In this document: piece by piece, positions 37,353 through 47,317 of the stretch
Numbering within the stretch: the stretch's first letter is position 1
Layout of the letters: the number at the start of each line of letters is the position of its first letter
Position numbers and translations under genes: made by a program
Source of the DNA: Weissella confusa
Lineage (GTDB): Bacteria > Bacillota > Bacilli > Lactobacillales > Lactobacillaceae
Direction: 5' to 3'
NCBI GenBank assembly: GCA_041871065.1
Contig: CP168942.1
Span: 1,272,501-1,336,500 of the forward strand
Length of the DNA stretch: 64,000 nucleotides
Notes under the pieces: generated by a model
What the model was told of the DNA's origin: nothing
The model's input: the letters and a program-made list of their open reading frames with translations, nothing else
Database searches by the model: none

Positions 37353-38780
37353 TTAGCCCTTAATGTCTACGTAAGTCAACTTGAACATGTTAGCCAAATC
37401 TTGCAATTGCTCGGCCGTAATCTTAAATGACAAAACCGTGTGGTGTCCACCACCAACTGACATCCAACCAACAGCACCTTGGTTCAAACCTTGCTTTGGC
37501 GTCCACAATTGCTTAGCCACTGGCAAGTGAGGCATTTCAGCCTCCGGCTTGTTACCAGTCACATCATATGACATCAACTTGAACTCGTTACCGTAGTCAG
37601 CCATCGTGGCGTCGATTCCGTCACCTTCCATACCCGTGAAGACCAAACGAGCTGGATCATCCTTACCACCGATACCCAATGGGTGAACTTCTACACGTGG
37701 CTTGTCTGATGCAATCGTTGGATCAACTTCCAACATGTGTGATCCCAAGATAGCTTCGTGACCCTTACGGAAGTCCAATGTGTAGTCTTCCATGAAGACC
37801 GTTGCTTCGTTGTGCGCCATAATCTTCATCAAACGCGTCAAAGCAGCCGTCTTCCAGTCTCCTTCACCGGCGAAGCCGTAACCTTCAGCCATCAACAATT
37901 GGGCAGCCAAACCTGGCAATTGCTCCAAACCGAACAAATCTTCGAAGTTCGTTGTGAAGGCCGTGTAACCGTGCTTGTCCATAAAGTGCTTGATACCGAA
38001 GTATTCACGGATTTGGTACTTCACGTTGTGCTCAAACTTTTCTGGTGTGTTGTCGCCGATAACGAAGTCGTATTCCTTCTCCAATTCAGCGTACTTGGCG
38101 TCGATGTCGTCAGGGTTAACGGCGTTAACCGCTTCTACCAAGTCACCGACAGCCCAGTAATCAACTGTCCAACCAAACTTGATTTGTGCTTCAACCTTGT
38201 CACCGTCAGTAACAGCCACGTTGCGCATCTTGTCACCGAACGTCACAACCTTAATCTTAAATGATTCGTTGTAAGCAACTGCGACGTCCATCCAATTTGA
38301 AATTTCTTGACGCACGTCATCATGTTGCCAGTAACCAGCAATAATCTTGTTATTGATACCCAAACGAGCGTTAATAAATGCGTACTCACGATCTCCGTGG
38401 GCAGATTGGTTCGTGTTCATGTAATCGAAGTCAATCGTCTCGTATGGCAATTCTTCCAAGAATTGCGTTGCCAAGTGCAACAATGGCTTTTGCAACAATT
38501 GCGTACCACGGATCCAGTTCTTAGCTGGTGAGAACGTGTGCATCCACGTAATCACACCAGCAACTGAGTCATCGAAGTTGGCTTCCTTCATCGTTGCTGC
38601 GATGTTTTCTGACGTTGTGGCTACCAACTTGAACTCGATTGGGTATGGCAATACGCCTGATTCATTCAAGCCGTCCACAATCTTCTTTGCGTTTGCTTCA
38701 ACTTCTTGCAATGTTTCAGGTCCGTACAAGAATTGTGAACCCGTGATAAACCAGAACTTGTAGTTATTTTCGTTAAACAT
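37353..38780 (-). CDS. araA: L-arabinose isomerase, copy 2
   Basis: 475 aa, almost the same protein as copy 1, with the same metal and active-site motifs. The main difference is the block [20 protein letters not shown] (copy 1: [20 protein letters not shown]) and LEELPYE against LNNLPYE. Outside that block the DNA is nearly identical, including the araD-araA spacer. Last gene of araE-araB-araD-araA. Confidence 0.95.
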   Translation of the reverse strand: MFNENNYKFWFITGSQFLYGPETLQEVEANAKKIVDGLNESGVLPYPIEFKLVATTSENIAATMKEANFDDSVAGVITWMHTFSPAKNWIRGTQLLQKPLLHLATQFLEELPYETIDFDYMNTNQSAHGDREYAFINARLGINNKIIAGYWQHDDVRQEISNWMDVAVAYNESFKIKVVTFGDKMRNVAVTDGDKVEAQIKFGWTVDYWAVGDLVEAVNAVNPDDIDAKYAELEKEYDFVIGDNTPEKFEHNVKYQIREYFGIKHFMDKHGYTAFTTNFEDLFGLEQLPGLAAQLLMAEGYGFAGEGDWKTAALTRLMKIMAHNEATVFMEDYTLDFRKGHEAILGSHMLEVDPTIASDKPRVEVHPLGIGGKDDPARLVFTGMEGDGIDATMADYGNEFKLMSYDVTGNKPEAEMPHLPVAKQLWTPKQGLNQGAVGWMSVGGGHHTVLSFKITAEQLQDLANMFKLTYVDIKG

Positions 38781-38812
38781 AATCATTAATCCCCTAAGTA
38801 ATTTCGCTAATT

Positions 38813-39529
38813 TTAATTTGCAACCGGCTTCGCCGTGTTTTGTCCGTAATAAGCATTCGCACCATGCTTACGCAAATAGTGCTTATCCAACAACGTTTGT
38901 GACATGTGCACATTGTGTGGATTCAACATCATCGTGTGGTAGGCCATTTGTGCAACTTCTTCCAACACAACTGAGTTATATACTGCCTTAGCAGCGTTTG
39001 GTCCCCAAACAAACGGACCGTGATCTTGTACCAATACCGCTGGCACTTCGACCGGATCGATGCAACGATCTTCAAACGTTTTCACAATAACGTTTCCCGT
39101 TTCAAGTTCGTATTCACCCATAATTTCATCGTCCGTCATCAATGTTGTTGCAGGGACATCCCCGTAGAACGTGTCTGCATGGGTCGTTCCAGCAGCCGGA
39201 ATATCAACACCAGCTTGCGCGAATGAAACCGCCCATGGTGAATGTGTGTGCACAATGCCACCAATTTCCGGAAACTCACGATACAACACACGGTGCGTTT
39301 CTGTATCGCTTGATGGGTTCAAGTCACCTTCAACCACATTGCCATCCAAATCCACAACAACCATGTCGTCAGGTGTTAAATCTTCATAAGCAACACCGGA
39401 TGGCTTGATAACAAAGAGGCCACTGTCACGATCAATTTCTGATACGTTTCCCCATGTAAACTTAATCAAATTGTGCTTTGGCAAAGCCATGTTTGCGTCA
39501 TACACCCGCTGCTTCAAGTTCTCCAACAT
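38813..39529 (-). CDS. araD: L-ribulose-5-phosphate 4-epimerase, copy 2
   Basis: 238 aa with the same class II aldolase motifs as copy 1 ([41 protein letters not shown]). The protein is very similar to copy 1, but the DNA differs at many third positions except near the 3' end. The ATG at 39529 lies inside araB (32-bp overlap) with AGGAG 10-11 bases upstream. Confidence 0.94.
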   Translation of the reverse strand: MLENLKQRVYDANMALPKHNLIKFTWGNVSEIDRDSGLFVIKPSGVAYEDLTPDDMVVVDLDGNVVEGDLNPSSDTETHRVLYREFPEIGGIVHTHSPWAVSFAQAGVDIPAAGTTHADTFYGDVPATTLMTDDEIMGEYELETGNVIVKTFEDRCIDPVEVPAVLVQDHGPFVWGPNAAKAVYNSVVLEEVAQMAYHTMMLNPHNVHMSQTLLDKHYLRKHGANAYYGQNTAKPVAN

Positions 39530-41165
39530 GAATATCACGCTCCTCTTCTTTTATGACTACCGGTTCGTCCGTCAGCGCAGTAATGGCAACTTGTTCAATA
39601 CCAATTCCCGCCTTATAACGAACCATGAATTCTTCAAAACCAGTCACGTCCACCGGATCAGGTGCCATCGTCGTACTGTCTTGGTTAGCGAACACACGCT
39701 TCTCCAAGAAGTCCGCCAACGACTCATCTTCACGACGCATCGTGACATATTGACCTAGGACAGCCATTCCCCATGGACCACCTTCACCAGCGTTCGTCAT
39801 CAACGTTACTGGCGCATCCATAACGGCAGCCAAAAGCTTTTGACCAACCACCGGCGTATTGAAGATGCCTCCTTGTGCAACGACTGAGTCCATCGCAACA
39901 TCTTCTTGCTTCAAGATATCCAAACCGATTTTCACGGCACCAAAGGCTGAGAAAATATGCATACGCATCAAGTTCGGCAAATTGAATTCAGCGTTCGGTG
40001 TACGAACGAACAACGGACGACCTTCGCTAGCACCAGTGATGTTTTCACCTGAGTGATAGCCGTAACTCAACAAACCACCAGCATCTGGACGGCCATCCAA
40101 TGCAGATTGGAACAGTGCCCCGTACAAGTCGTTGTTACTGATATCAACACCAATTGCTTGTGAGAATTGCTTAAACACACGGGCCCAAGCATTAATTTCA
40201 GAGGTGCAATTATTGGCGTGAACCATGGCCACTGCTGACCCATCCGGCGTCGTCACCATATCAATATCTTCGTGAACTTCAGACAATGCCTTTTCCAACA
40301 CAATCATGGCGAAGGCAGATGTTCCGGCTGAAACATTGGCTGTACGTTGCTTAACTGAGTTGGTTGAAACCATCCCCGTACCGGCATCGCCTTCAGGAGC
40401 GGCAGCAATTGCCCCATCTGTCAGCAAGCCACTCGGATCCAATAGCTTAGCACCTTCATCAGTCAAACGACCGGCAACTTCACCAGCCGTCTTAACCGTT
40501 GGCAAAATATCACGCAATGTCCAGTGGTACTGTTGCACCGCCTTCAATTGATTAAATTTCTCAATCATCGCTTCATCATAGTCGCCAGTTTGTGAATCGA
40601 TTGGGAAGACACCAGAAGCATCCCCAACACCCAATACCTTTTCACCGGTCAACTGCCAGTGCACATAACCAGCTAACGTTGTCATGAAGGCAACATCCTT
40701 CACATGGGCCTCTTGATTCAAAATCGCTTGGAACAAGTGCGCGATACTCCAACGTTGCGGAATATTGAAATCAAACAACGTCGTTAATTGCTTGGCTGCA
40801 TCAGCCGTCATGGCATTACGCCAAGTACGGAATGGCACCAACAAGTTATCACCCTTATCAAATGCCATGTAACCGTGCATCATGGCTGCGAAGCCAACTG
40901 ATGATAGATTACGAATCACTGTCGCATAATTCTGGTTGACTTGATCCGCCATATCACGGTAAGCATCTTGAACACCCGACCAGATATCATCTAGTGAGTA
41001 CGTCCAAACACCATTTTCAAGCTTGTTTTCCCATTCGTGGCTACCCACGGCAATCGTCGAAAAGTCCGGCGCTACCAGGACAGCCTTGATGCGAGTTGAA
41101 CCAAATTCAATACCAAGGGCTGCTTGGCCAGTATTGATAACTGTTTTAATATCGTTATTAGTCAT
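39498..41165 (-). CDS. araB: L-ribulokinase, copy 2
   Basis: 555 aa, FGGY kinase with the same motifs as copy 1 ([57 protein letters not shown]). The N-terminal start and the C-terminal end ([15 protein letters not shown]) differ from copy 1, and DNA divergence is spread along the gene. TAGGAGAGAG precedes the ATG. It follows araE by 45 bp. Confidence 0.94.
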   Translation of the reverse strand: MTNNDIKTVINTGQAALGIEFGSTRIKAVLVAPDFSTIAVGSHEWENKLENGVWTYSLDDIWSGVQDAYRDMADQVNQNYATVIRNLSSVGFAAMMHGYMAFDKGDNLLVPFRTWRNAMTADAAKQLTTLFDFNIPQRWSIAHLFQAILNQEAHVKDVAFMTTLAGYVHWQLTGEKVLGVGDASGVFPIDSQTGDYDEAMIEKFNQLKAVQQYHWTLRDILPTVKTAGEVAGRLTDEGAKLLDPSGLLTDGAIAAAPEGDAGTGMVSTNSVKQRTANVSAGTSAFAMIVLEKALSEVHEDIDMVTTPDGSAVAMVHANNCTSEINAWARVFKQFSQAIGVDISNNDLYGALFQSALDGRPDAGGLLSYGYHSGENITGASEGRPLFVRTPNAEFNLPNLMRMHIFSAFGAVKIGLDILKQEDVAMDSVVAQGGIFNTPVVGQKLLAAVMDAPVTLMTNAGEGGPWGMAVLGQYVTMRREDESLADFLEKRVFANQDSTTMAPDPVDVTGFEEFMVRYKAGIGIEQVAITALTDEPVVIKEEERDIHVGELEAAGV

Positions 41166-41210
41166 AACTCTCTCCTATTTCCCGCTAACTTTGTGAATCC
41201 TCACTGTAGC

Positions 41211-42623
41211 CTAGGCTTCGCGTCCTTCTACCACACCGTTTTCACCCTTAAGAGCGGCACGGGCAGCACCAACTTGTTCGATTTCTTCCAATGAACGACC
41301 ACGCGTTTCTGGCACTGCCACGCGAACGAAGACAACACCAAGCACACAGATAATTCCGAAGATGGCGAACACAGCTTCTTGGGCCATGGCAGCCGTCATA
41401 ATTGGGAACAACAATCCAACCAAGAATGATCCAATCCAGTTGAAGGAAGAAGCCAATCCACTTGCGCGACCACGGATAGCCAATGGGAAGATTTCACCAA
41501 CCAATACCCAAGTCAATGGGGCCCAAGTTGCTGAGTAGAAGGCCACATAGATACTCAAGAACACAACAATCATCATTGGGCTCATGTTAGGCATCACGGC
41601 GTTCAAGACAGCTGGCATCAAGAATGACAATCCCATCACAGTTCCACCAACCGTCAACAACGTACGACGCTTAAACTTGTCGGCAATCACCATGTAAACC
41701 AAGGCACCGATAACCAAAATCACACCTTGAACAATTGGCCAAAGCAAAGCTGAACTTGCTGATGAACCAGTCGCCTTTTCAACGATTAATGGGATGTAGT
41801 AGAAAATAGCATTTGCACCTTGGAATTGTTGGAAGGCGGCAACACCGATTCCAGCAATCACCAAGTAACGGTAACGACCTGTAAACAACGTTCCCCATGA
41901 CGTTACCTTACTTACAGCAGCTTCACCAGCTGCGGTATCTTCGATGTCGCGCATTTCTGCTTCGACTTCTTCTGGACGGCGAATCCAGCTCAAAACTTGA
42001 CGCGCCTCTTGCAACTTACCTTGCTTAACCAAGAATCGTGGTGATTCAGGCAAACGAAGCACACCTAGGAACAAGATAACGGCTGGCACAGCAGCCAAAC
42101 CAAGCATCATGCGCCATGCGATGCTTTCAGGCAAACCTTGCAAAGCGTAGTCTGCGATATATGACAACAACATACCTGACACAATCATCAATTGATTAAT
42201 ACCTGACAAACGCCCACGAACTGCGGCTGGCGCCATTTCAGACATGTACGCTGGCACCAAAGCTGATGCCGCTCCGACTGCAAGTCCCAGGAAGATACGA
42301 ACTGCAATCAAGTAATATTGACCATCGTGTGGTGACAAGGCTGATGCAAGTGAGAATACTGCGAACAAAACCGCTGCAATCAAAACCATCTTACGACGAC
42401 CAAGTTTGTCAGAAAGTTGACCCGCCAAAGCGCCTCCAATGATTGCTCCCAACATCAATGATGATGTGATCCAACCGATGATTGAGGCATTGTTTTGCAA
42501 GTTCCAATCATTCTGCAAGAATGGCAAGGCCCCCGTCATAACACCAATGTCATATCCAAATAGAATTCCCCCGAACGCGCCGAAGAAGTAAATGAATTTA
42601 CTTGAAATCTTTTTTTCTTTCAT
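41211..42623 (-). CDS. araE: Arabinose:H+ symporter (MFS sugar porter)
   Basis: A 470-aa protein with 12 helices, of the sugar porter family. Signatures: FFGAFGGILFGYDIGVMTGA, GQLSDKLGRRK, RIFLGLAVGAASALVPAYMS, PESPRFLVKQGK, VAAFQQFQGANAIFYY, and PETRGRSLEEIE at the C-terminus. First gene of the second ara operon, so the substrate is most likely L-arabinose (context); xylose transport is also possible. GGTGGAGTAATC precedes the ATG. Confidence 0.88.
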   Translation of the reverse strand: MKEKKISSKFIYFFGAFGGILFGYDIGVMTGALPFLQNDWNLQNNASIIGWITSSLMLGAIIGGALAGQLSDKLGRRKMVLIAAVLFAVFSLASALSPHDGQYYLIAVRIFLGLAVGAASALVPAYMSEMAPAAVRGRLSGINQLMIVSGMLLSYIADYALQGLPESIAWRMMLGLAAVPAVILFLGVLRLPESPRFLVKQGKLQEARQVLSWIRRPEEVEAEMRDIEDTAAGEAAVSKVTSWGTLFTGRYRYLVIAGIGVAAFQQFQGANAIFYYIPLIVEKATGSSASSALLWPIVQGVILVIGALVYMVIADKFKRRTLLTVGGTVMGLSFLMPAVLNAVMPNMSPMMIVVFLSIYVAFYSATWAPLTWVLVGEIFPLAIRGRASGLASSFNWIGSFLVGLLFPIMTAAMAQEAVFAIFGIICVLGVVFVRVAVPETRGRSLEEIEQVGAARAALKGENGVVEGREA

Positions 42624-42714
42624 GATTACTCCACCTAATACAACTAATTAAATTAGTTCTCGTCTAAATAATTTAAATTACCTAATGCGCGAATGGTGTT
42701 TATCAGGTAATACA

Positions 42715-42728
42715 AGAAAGCGCTTTCT
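42715..42728. promoter_or_regulatory. cre-like site before araE
   Basis: AGAAAGCGCTTTCT, a perfect palindrome that differs from the ideal TGAAAGCGCTTTCA only at the outer positions. It lies between the -10 and the start codon. Confidence 0.78.
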
Positions 42729-42739
42729 TTACATGCTTT

Positions 42740-42768
42740 ATTCTATTCGTCCGGACAACATAAAACAA
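42740..42768 (-). promoter_or_regulatory. araEBDA promoter
   Basis: TTGTTT (complement 42763-42768), a 17-base spacer and TAGAAT (complement 42740-42745) on the minus strand; the AraR box is in the spacer. Confidence 0.7.
42745..42760. promoter_or_regulatory. AraR operator box
   Basis: ATTCGTCCGGACAACA in the araEBDA promoter spacer, the same location as in the two other ara promoters. Confidence 0.75.
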
Positions 42769-42776
42769 CCCCAAAT

Positions 42777-42792
42777 ATGTCATACGGACAAT
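42777..42792. promoter_or_regulatory. Second AraR operator box
   Basis: ATGTCATACGGACAAT keeps the right half TACGGACAAT. It is 32 bases (about three helical turns) from the first. Confidence 0.6.
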
Positions 42793-42942
42793 TAATTAAT
42801 TTCACTGACGCCAAAAAATCGTCTCAAATCAGTTACAAAGGTCAAATTTCCGTCCAAACGTCGGGAATAGCTTGTGTTTCAGGCATTCATCATCTTGATT
42901 GTTATATAATTCACGAACATTTTTGTGAAAGTTGCACTTTTT

Positions 42943-42958
42943 GTTGTGCGTACAATTT
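42943..42958. promoter_or_regulatory. Distal AraR box
   Basis: GTTGTGCGTACAATTT (complement AAATTGTACGCACAAC) matches the AraR consensus on the opposite strand, about 185 bases upstream of the promoter in an otherwise gene-free stretch. Confidence 0.6.
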
Positions 42959-42994
42959 CAGACTTTTACATGGCCACTTTGTTTCCAACTTTTT

Positions 42995-43010
42995 ATTTGT
43001 CAGTACAATT
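42995..43010. promoter_or_regulatory. Distal AraR box
   Basis: ATTTGTCAGTACAATT, with a variant centre. With 42943-42958 it forms a second operator pair 52 bases apart. The gap 42793-43024 has no gene. Confidence 0.5.
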
Positions 43011-43024
43011 AGATGACTTGATAA

Positions 43025-43056
43025 TAAAAAAGACCAGTCCACATCGTGAACTGGTC
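43025..43056 (-). terminator. Second trxA terminator
   Basis: Stem GACCAGT (43032-43038) with ACTGGTC (43050-43056) plus inner pairing, followed by TTTTTTA on the minus strand. Confidence 0.85.
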
Positions 43057-43060
43057 CAAA

Positions 43061-43089
43061 TAAAAAACGAGATGCATAAACATCTCGTT
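43061..43089 (-). terminator. First trxA terminator
   Basis: Stem AACGAGATG (43066-43074) with CATCTCGTT (43081-43089), T run on the minus strand. Directly after the trxA stop; tandem with the next hairpin. Confidence 0.88.
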
Positions 43090-43095
43090 TAACCG

Positions 43096-43407
43096 TTAGG
43101 CATACTTTGCCAAAATTGCTTCTAGTTGATGTGCTGGTGTGAAACCAGTCAAGCGTTCAACCACTTCGCCATCCTTCTTTACAAGGAGCGTTGGAATCGC
43201 CATGATACCAAATTCTTGGGCCGTGGCAGGGTTTTGATCAACATCCATCTTGTTGAACTTTACGTCAGGCATTGATTCAGCTACCGTTTCAACAACAGGT
43301 GATTGCATGCGGCAAGGACCACACCACGTTGCCCAGAAATCAGTCAACGTTACCCCTGTATTTGTCTCTTGTTCGAATGTTGCATCCGTAATATCTTGAA
43401 CTGCCAT
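43096..43407 (-). CDS. trxA: Thioredoxin
   Basis: A disulfide reductant of the cytoplasm, 103 aa. The active site WCGPC is in FWATWCGPCRMQSPV, the cis-Pro in MAIPTLLVKKDG, with the usual C-terminal GF. GGGAGGAAC precedes the ATG. A single-gene unit with tandem terminators. Confidence 0.96.
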   Translation of the reverse strand: MAVQDITDATFEQETNTGVTLTDFWATWCGPCRMQSPVVETVAESMPDVKFNKMDVDQNPATAQEFGIMAIPTLLVKKDGEVVERLTGFTPAHQLEAILAKYA

Positions 43408-43496
43408 AATTAGCGTTCCTCCCTCATTATTTTCTAATGTAAGCTTAGTATAACGCCAAGTGTCCGATTTGTCGAATAGGCATTTAATCCCTCAAA

Positions 43497-44144
43497 TTAA
43501 CGGTTAGATTGGCGCCAAAGCAGATATGAATAAACAATTGGGACGATGACAACAATCAAGATAATGATGACCAGAATCGTTAAGAAAATTGGTGTGTGAT
43601 TAAAGCCCGCACAGCCGAATAGCAAGATTCCGGCACCAATGAACAAGCGACCACCTAAACGATGCACCATGCGCCAATTATTGCGGTTTGACAGCGTCCA
43701 GGGCGTGCGAATACCAATGGTGTAACTGGTATCTACTTTCGGTAGTACCAAGCCTATGGCGATAAACACAATGCCTAAAATAAACATCACCACCGTTGTG
43801 ATTTGAACTCGGTAGCCAAGCGCTAAGACATCCACCATTAACATCGTTGCGACCGTAATAAACGGAATTAGGCTCGCGATAATAATTGCCACTGGAAAGC
43901 CAGTTAAGTGTTTATTCTTCGGGTCAGCATTCATAAATACCAAGATGATGACATTTATGATGACAAATATCAACGGTAATCCGAGCACCACTGCCAACTT
44001 GGGCATAGTCGCTGTGACAGAACCATCTGCTGCAAAATGTGTGGGCATGCGATCAGGCAACTGCTGATACAGAACGGCACCAAATAAAATTGGCAACAGC
44101 GTGATTAACGTTGACCCAGCAATAATTCGTTTTGTAAAAGGCAT
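43497..44144 (-). CDS. SdpI-family membrane protein
   Basis: A 215-aa membrane protein with about six helices. The N-terminal DUF1648-like part shows the family's LPDRMPTHFAADGSV. The C-terminal SdpI part shows GIRTPWTLSNRNNWRMVHRLGG, the hallmark of the family. SdpI of Bacillus is immunity to the SdpC toxin; most homologues have no assigned role, and no toxin gene is near. The ATG at 44144 follows GGGAGAGAG; the longer frame would add a doubtful hydrophobic start. Confidence 0.85.
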   Translation of the reverse strand: MPFTKRIIAGSTLITLLPILFGAVLYQQLPDRMPTHFAADGSVTATMPKLAVVLGLPLIFVIINVIILVFMNADPKNKHLTGFPVAIIIASLIPFITVATMLMVDVLALGYRVQITTVVMFILGIVFIAIGLVLPKVDTSYTIGIRTPWTLSNRNNWRMVHRLGGRLFIGAGILLFGCAGFNHTPIFLTILVIIILIVVIVPIVYSYLLWRQSNR

Positions 44145-44226
44145 AATACTAATACTCTCTCCCGTAAGTCTTAATGCTTTTACTGTACCGAATACATATG
44201 CCCAATTTGCGAAACAACCGCAATAA

Positions 44227-44258
44227 AGAAAAAAGAATGCCCAATTGGACATTCTTTT
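44227..44258 (-). terminator. Terminator of the PPOX-like gene
   Basis: Stem AAAAGAATG (44231-44239) with CATTCTTTT (44250-44258), followed on the minus strand by a T-rich tract. Confidence 0.85.
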
Positions 44259-44268
44259 CTAGTCAGTA

Positions 44269-44736
44269 TTACATTGCTTCTTCAGCAACGCCTTCTTCGT
44301 TCAACAACAATGAACTGATTCCTTGATCACCGAAGATCTTGACTGAGCTAAATGACAACTTCAACACAACAAAGCTGTCCTTTGCTTCTCCAGCAACATC
44401 CATCCAGTTTGGAATTTGGTTTTCAATCAATTCTGCGACGTCATCAATTGACTTGTCCGTCAAATGAATTTCAGCCTTGTTTGATGTGACTACCCCATTG
44501 TCCTCATCAGTTGGCACCGTCGTGAACGCAACAAATCGGTTAGCCTCAATTTCAGCCATCTTGTTTGAGTTGCGCGTCGTTGTGATGTAAATGTAGTCCG
44601 TCAACTCATCGGGCGTCAAATAAAAGACGTCACGGTTTGATGGACGGTTGTTAACGGCTGTTGCCAAGTTCAAAACGTGTGAATCACGCAAGTACTTCTC
44701 CAACAATGCTTTGGTATCCAAATTTGCTTCTGCCAT
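44269..44736 (-). CDS. Pyridoxamine 5'-phosphate oxidase-like (split-barrel FMN-binding) protein
   Basis: 155 aa. The fold is suggested by LRDSHVLNLATAVNNRPSNR, then VFYLTPDELTDYIYITTTRN, SNKMAEIEANRFVAF and GVVTSNKAEIHLTDK, as in the general-stress/flavin split-barrel family. A flavin or haem-linked redox role is typical; the substrate is unknown. GGGAGTAATAAAATT precedes the ATG at 44736. Confidence 0.75.
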   Translation of the reverse strand: MAEANLDTKALLEKYLRDSHVLNLATAVNNRPSNRDVFYLTPDELTDYIYITTTRNSNKMAEIEANRFVAFTTVPTDEDNGVVTSNKAEIHLTDKSIDDVAELIENQIPNWMDVAGEAKDSFVVLKLSFSSVKIFGDQGISSLLLNEEGVAEEAM

Positions 44737-44871
44737 AATTTTATTACTCCCTTTAGTTAGTTCCTTGTGGTTATTATAACTAACTCTTAAATGAAAAACT
44801 GATATAAACACCTGGATTCGGTATGTTTTATTGCGGGTTTAAGAATTGGCCACAAATACGTCAAGGTTTAC

Positions 44872-44899
44872 AAAAAGACCAGCAACGAATTGCTGGTCT
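44872..44899 (-). terminator. mutS2 terminator
   Basis: Stem AGACCAGCAA (44876-44885) with TTGCTGGTCT (44890-44899), T run on the minus strand. Confidence 0.9.
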
Positions 44900-44909
44900 T
44901 CATTCAGTA

Positions 44910-47285
44910 TTAACCTAGTTCAGCGTACGTGGCTCCTTGATCAGGACCCGTGAAGTTGAAGTTCTTCACGGCACGGTGTGAACGCAAGTATTCTTGCACA
45001 CCTTGGCGGATTGCACCAGTTCCCTTACCGTGAATAATTTCAACGGAAGGCAAGTTGTTTAGCAATGCGCGATCGATAAATTGATCAAGCTCGCTCATGG
45101 CAGCTTCATAGCGTTGTCCACGCAAATCAAGTGTTGCTGATGCGTTCGCACGGTTAACGGCCTTGCTGGTGTTAACACGTGGCTTTGGCGCAGCCTTTTG
45201 CTCTGACTTCACTTCGGCAACGTTTTGCTTTTCGATTTCATCTTCAGCAAGCACCATCTTCAAGATACCCATTTGGACTTCAAACTTACCGTCCTTGAGC
45301 TTACGCTTAACCGTACCTTGTTGACCGTACTCACGCACCAAAACCGTATCGCCGGCTTCGATGTTTTGGCTCTTCGCCTTCTTAGCCTTACGCAAAACAC
45401 GGTTGTTTTCAGCTGATGGTTCTTGACGCATGGCGTTCAAGGCACCCTTGGCATCCATCAACTTGTTTTCCTTAACGGCCACACCATCAAGTTGCATCTT
45501 ACGCAAATCAGCTATAATCTTATCAGCCTTCTTACGTGAATCAGCAACGATGTGGTTTGCTTCCTTCTTGGCTTCTTCAAGTGTGCGAGCCTTCTCAGTT
45601 TCCATCTTTTCAAGCTTTTGCTCGTAATCGTTCTTCATTTGACGATTTTCGATGACTTGTTGGGCCAATTGCACTTGTTGGGCCAACACGGCGTTACGAC
45701 GTTCAACCAAGTCGGCAATCATGTCGTTCAATTCTTGTGAATCTTCCGTCGTCAATGAGGCTGCCGCATCGATGATGCTTTGATCCAAGCCCAAACGCTT
45801 TGAAATCTCCAAGGCGTTTGAACGACCAGGAATTCCCAACAAGAACTTGTACGTTGGACGCAATGTTTCAACGTCAAATTCCATTGAGGCATTGATGGTA
45901 TCAACGCGGTTGTAGCCGTAAACCTTCAACTCAGGGTAGTGAGTCGTGGCAACAGTGTATGAACCCTTGGCACCCACGGCATCCAAAATTGACATGGCTA
46001 AAGCTGCTCCTTCTTGCGGATCAGTTCCGGCACCCAATTCGTCGAATAGCACCAATGAATCAGCGTCAATTTGCTTCAAGATTTCAACGATGTTCACCAT
46101 GTGTGATGAGAACGTTGACAATGATTGCTCGATTGATTGCTCATCACCAATGTCCGCAAAGACTTCCTTGAACAAACCAACTGTTGAGTACTCAGCAACT
46201 GGAATGAACAACCCTGATTGGGCCATCAATTGCAACAAGCCCAACGTCTTCAAGGTAATCGTCTTACCACCGGTGTTAGGACCCGTGACGATGATGGCCT
46301 TGTAGTCTTCACCAATGATAATATCGTTGGCCACAGCCTTTTGTGGGTCCAACAATGGGTGACGCGCTTGCAACAAACGCACGTGGTTCTCCGGGCTATA
46401 CTCAGGCTCTTGTGACTTCGTAGCAGCAGCATAACGAGCCTTAGCGTTCACAAAGTCCAAGTGACCCAAAACTTCAGCATTCTTTTGAATGTTGTCGGCT
46501 TCAGGGCGCAACATGGCTGACAATTCAGCCAAAACACGCTCTTCTTCGTGACGCTCCTTGATGTAGTGCTCACGCAAGCGGTTGTTCATGTCAACCACAT
46601 CACCAGGCTCGATGTACAACGTTTGCCCCGTTTGTGATTGGTCGTGCACGACACCACCGAAGTGACTACGGTATTCCGTCTTAACTGGAATAACATAACG
46701 ATCATTACGTATCGTCACGATTGGGTCAGACAAGTATTGCGCTGACTTGCCACGTGTGTAATCTTGCATCTTTTGACGGATGGCATTTTCCGTTGACGTG
46801 ATGGCTTGACGCACACGGTGCAATTCTGGTGAGGCTTCATCGGTCACACGACCATCCCCATCAATCGCCGTATTCACACGACGCGTCAAATCTTGCATAA
46901 CCACCAAACGCGTGTAGTAAGGACGCAAGGCAGCCAATGGCTCACCGCGATCTTCCACCAAGTTTTCGAAGAACAAACGCATTTGTCCCGTCGTAAACAG
47001 CACGCGTCCGACTTGCGCCAATTCGGTCCCACTCAATGACGCATCAATCTTCAAACGTTGCATGTGTGGCTTAACATCCGCCAACTTTGGAATGTTAATC
47101 CCACCTTGCCAGCGTAGCACCTTAGCTGCGTCTGACGTTTCTGCCAACCACGTTTGCATTTCGTTGGCATCTGCAGTTGGCAACAAGTTGCGCAACTCAT
47201 TTTCACCAGCAGCCGTTGAGAGGTATGGTCGCAATTGGGCCTTTACCGCTTCATACTCAAGGGTTGCTAAGACTTTCTTATTCAT
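44910..47285 (-). CDS. mutS2: Endonuclease MutS2
   Basis: A 791-aa MutS-family ATPase without the mismatch-recognition domain. The core lever region is followed by Walker A GPNTGGKTITLKTLGLL, Walker B SLVLFDELGAGTDPQEGAAL and signature VATTHYPELK. A long coiled coil follows (about 520-640), and a C-terminal Smr nuclease domain with LDLRGQRYEAA and IIHGKGTGAIR. It acts in recombination suppression and, in Bacillus, in splitting collided ribosomes. Probably cotranscribed after zapA-cvpA (32-bp gap). Confidence 0.96.
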   Translation of the reverse strand: MNKKVLATLEYEAVKAQLRPYLSTAAGENELRNLLPTADANEMQTWLAETSDAAKVLRWQGGINIPKLADVKPHMQRLKIDASLSGTELAQVGRVLFTTGQMRLFFENLVEDRGEPLAALRPYYTRLVVMQDLTRRVNTAIDGDGRVTDEASPELHRVRQAITSTENAIRQKMQDYTRGKSAQYLSDPIVTIRNDRYVIPVKTEYRSHFGGVVHDQSQTGQTLYIEPGDVVDMNNRLREHYIKERHEEERVLAELSAMLRPEADNIQKNAEVLGHLDFVNAKARYAAATKSQEPEYSPENHVRLLQARHPLLDPQKAVANDIIIGEDYKAIIVTGPNTGGKTITLKTLGLLQLMAQSGLFIPVAEYSTVGLFKEVFADIGDEQSIEQSLSTFSSHMVNIVEILKQIDADSLVLFDELGAGTDPQEGAALAMSILDAVGAKGSYTVATTHYPELKVYGYNRVDTINASMEFDVETLRPTYKFLLGIPGRSNALEISKRLGLDQSIIDAAASLTTEDSQELNDMIADLVERRNAVLAQQVQLAQQVIENRQMKNDYEQKLEKMETEKARTLEEAKKEANHIVADSRKKADKIIADLRKMQLDGVAVKENKLMDAKGALNAMRQEPSAENNRVLRKAKKAKSQNIEAGDTVLVREYGQQGTVKRKLKDGKFEVQMGILKMVLAEDEIEKQNVAEVKSEQKAAPKPRVNTSKAVNRANASATLDLRGQRYEAAMSELDQFIDRALLNNLPSVEIIHGKGTGAIRQGVQEYLRSHRAVKNFNFTGPDQGATYAELG

Positions 47286-47317
47286 GTGTCTTAACCTCTA
47301 ATATCTCTTATTAATCC

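Noticed and set aside
45225..46432. Plus-strand frames opposite mutS2
   Set aside because: Long opposite-strand frames are a side effect of the codon bias of mutS2; no ribosome sites or motifs were found.
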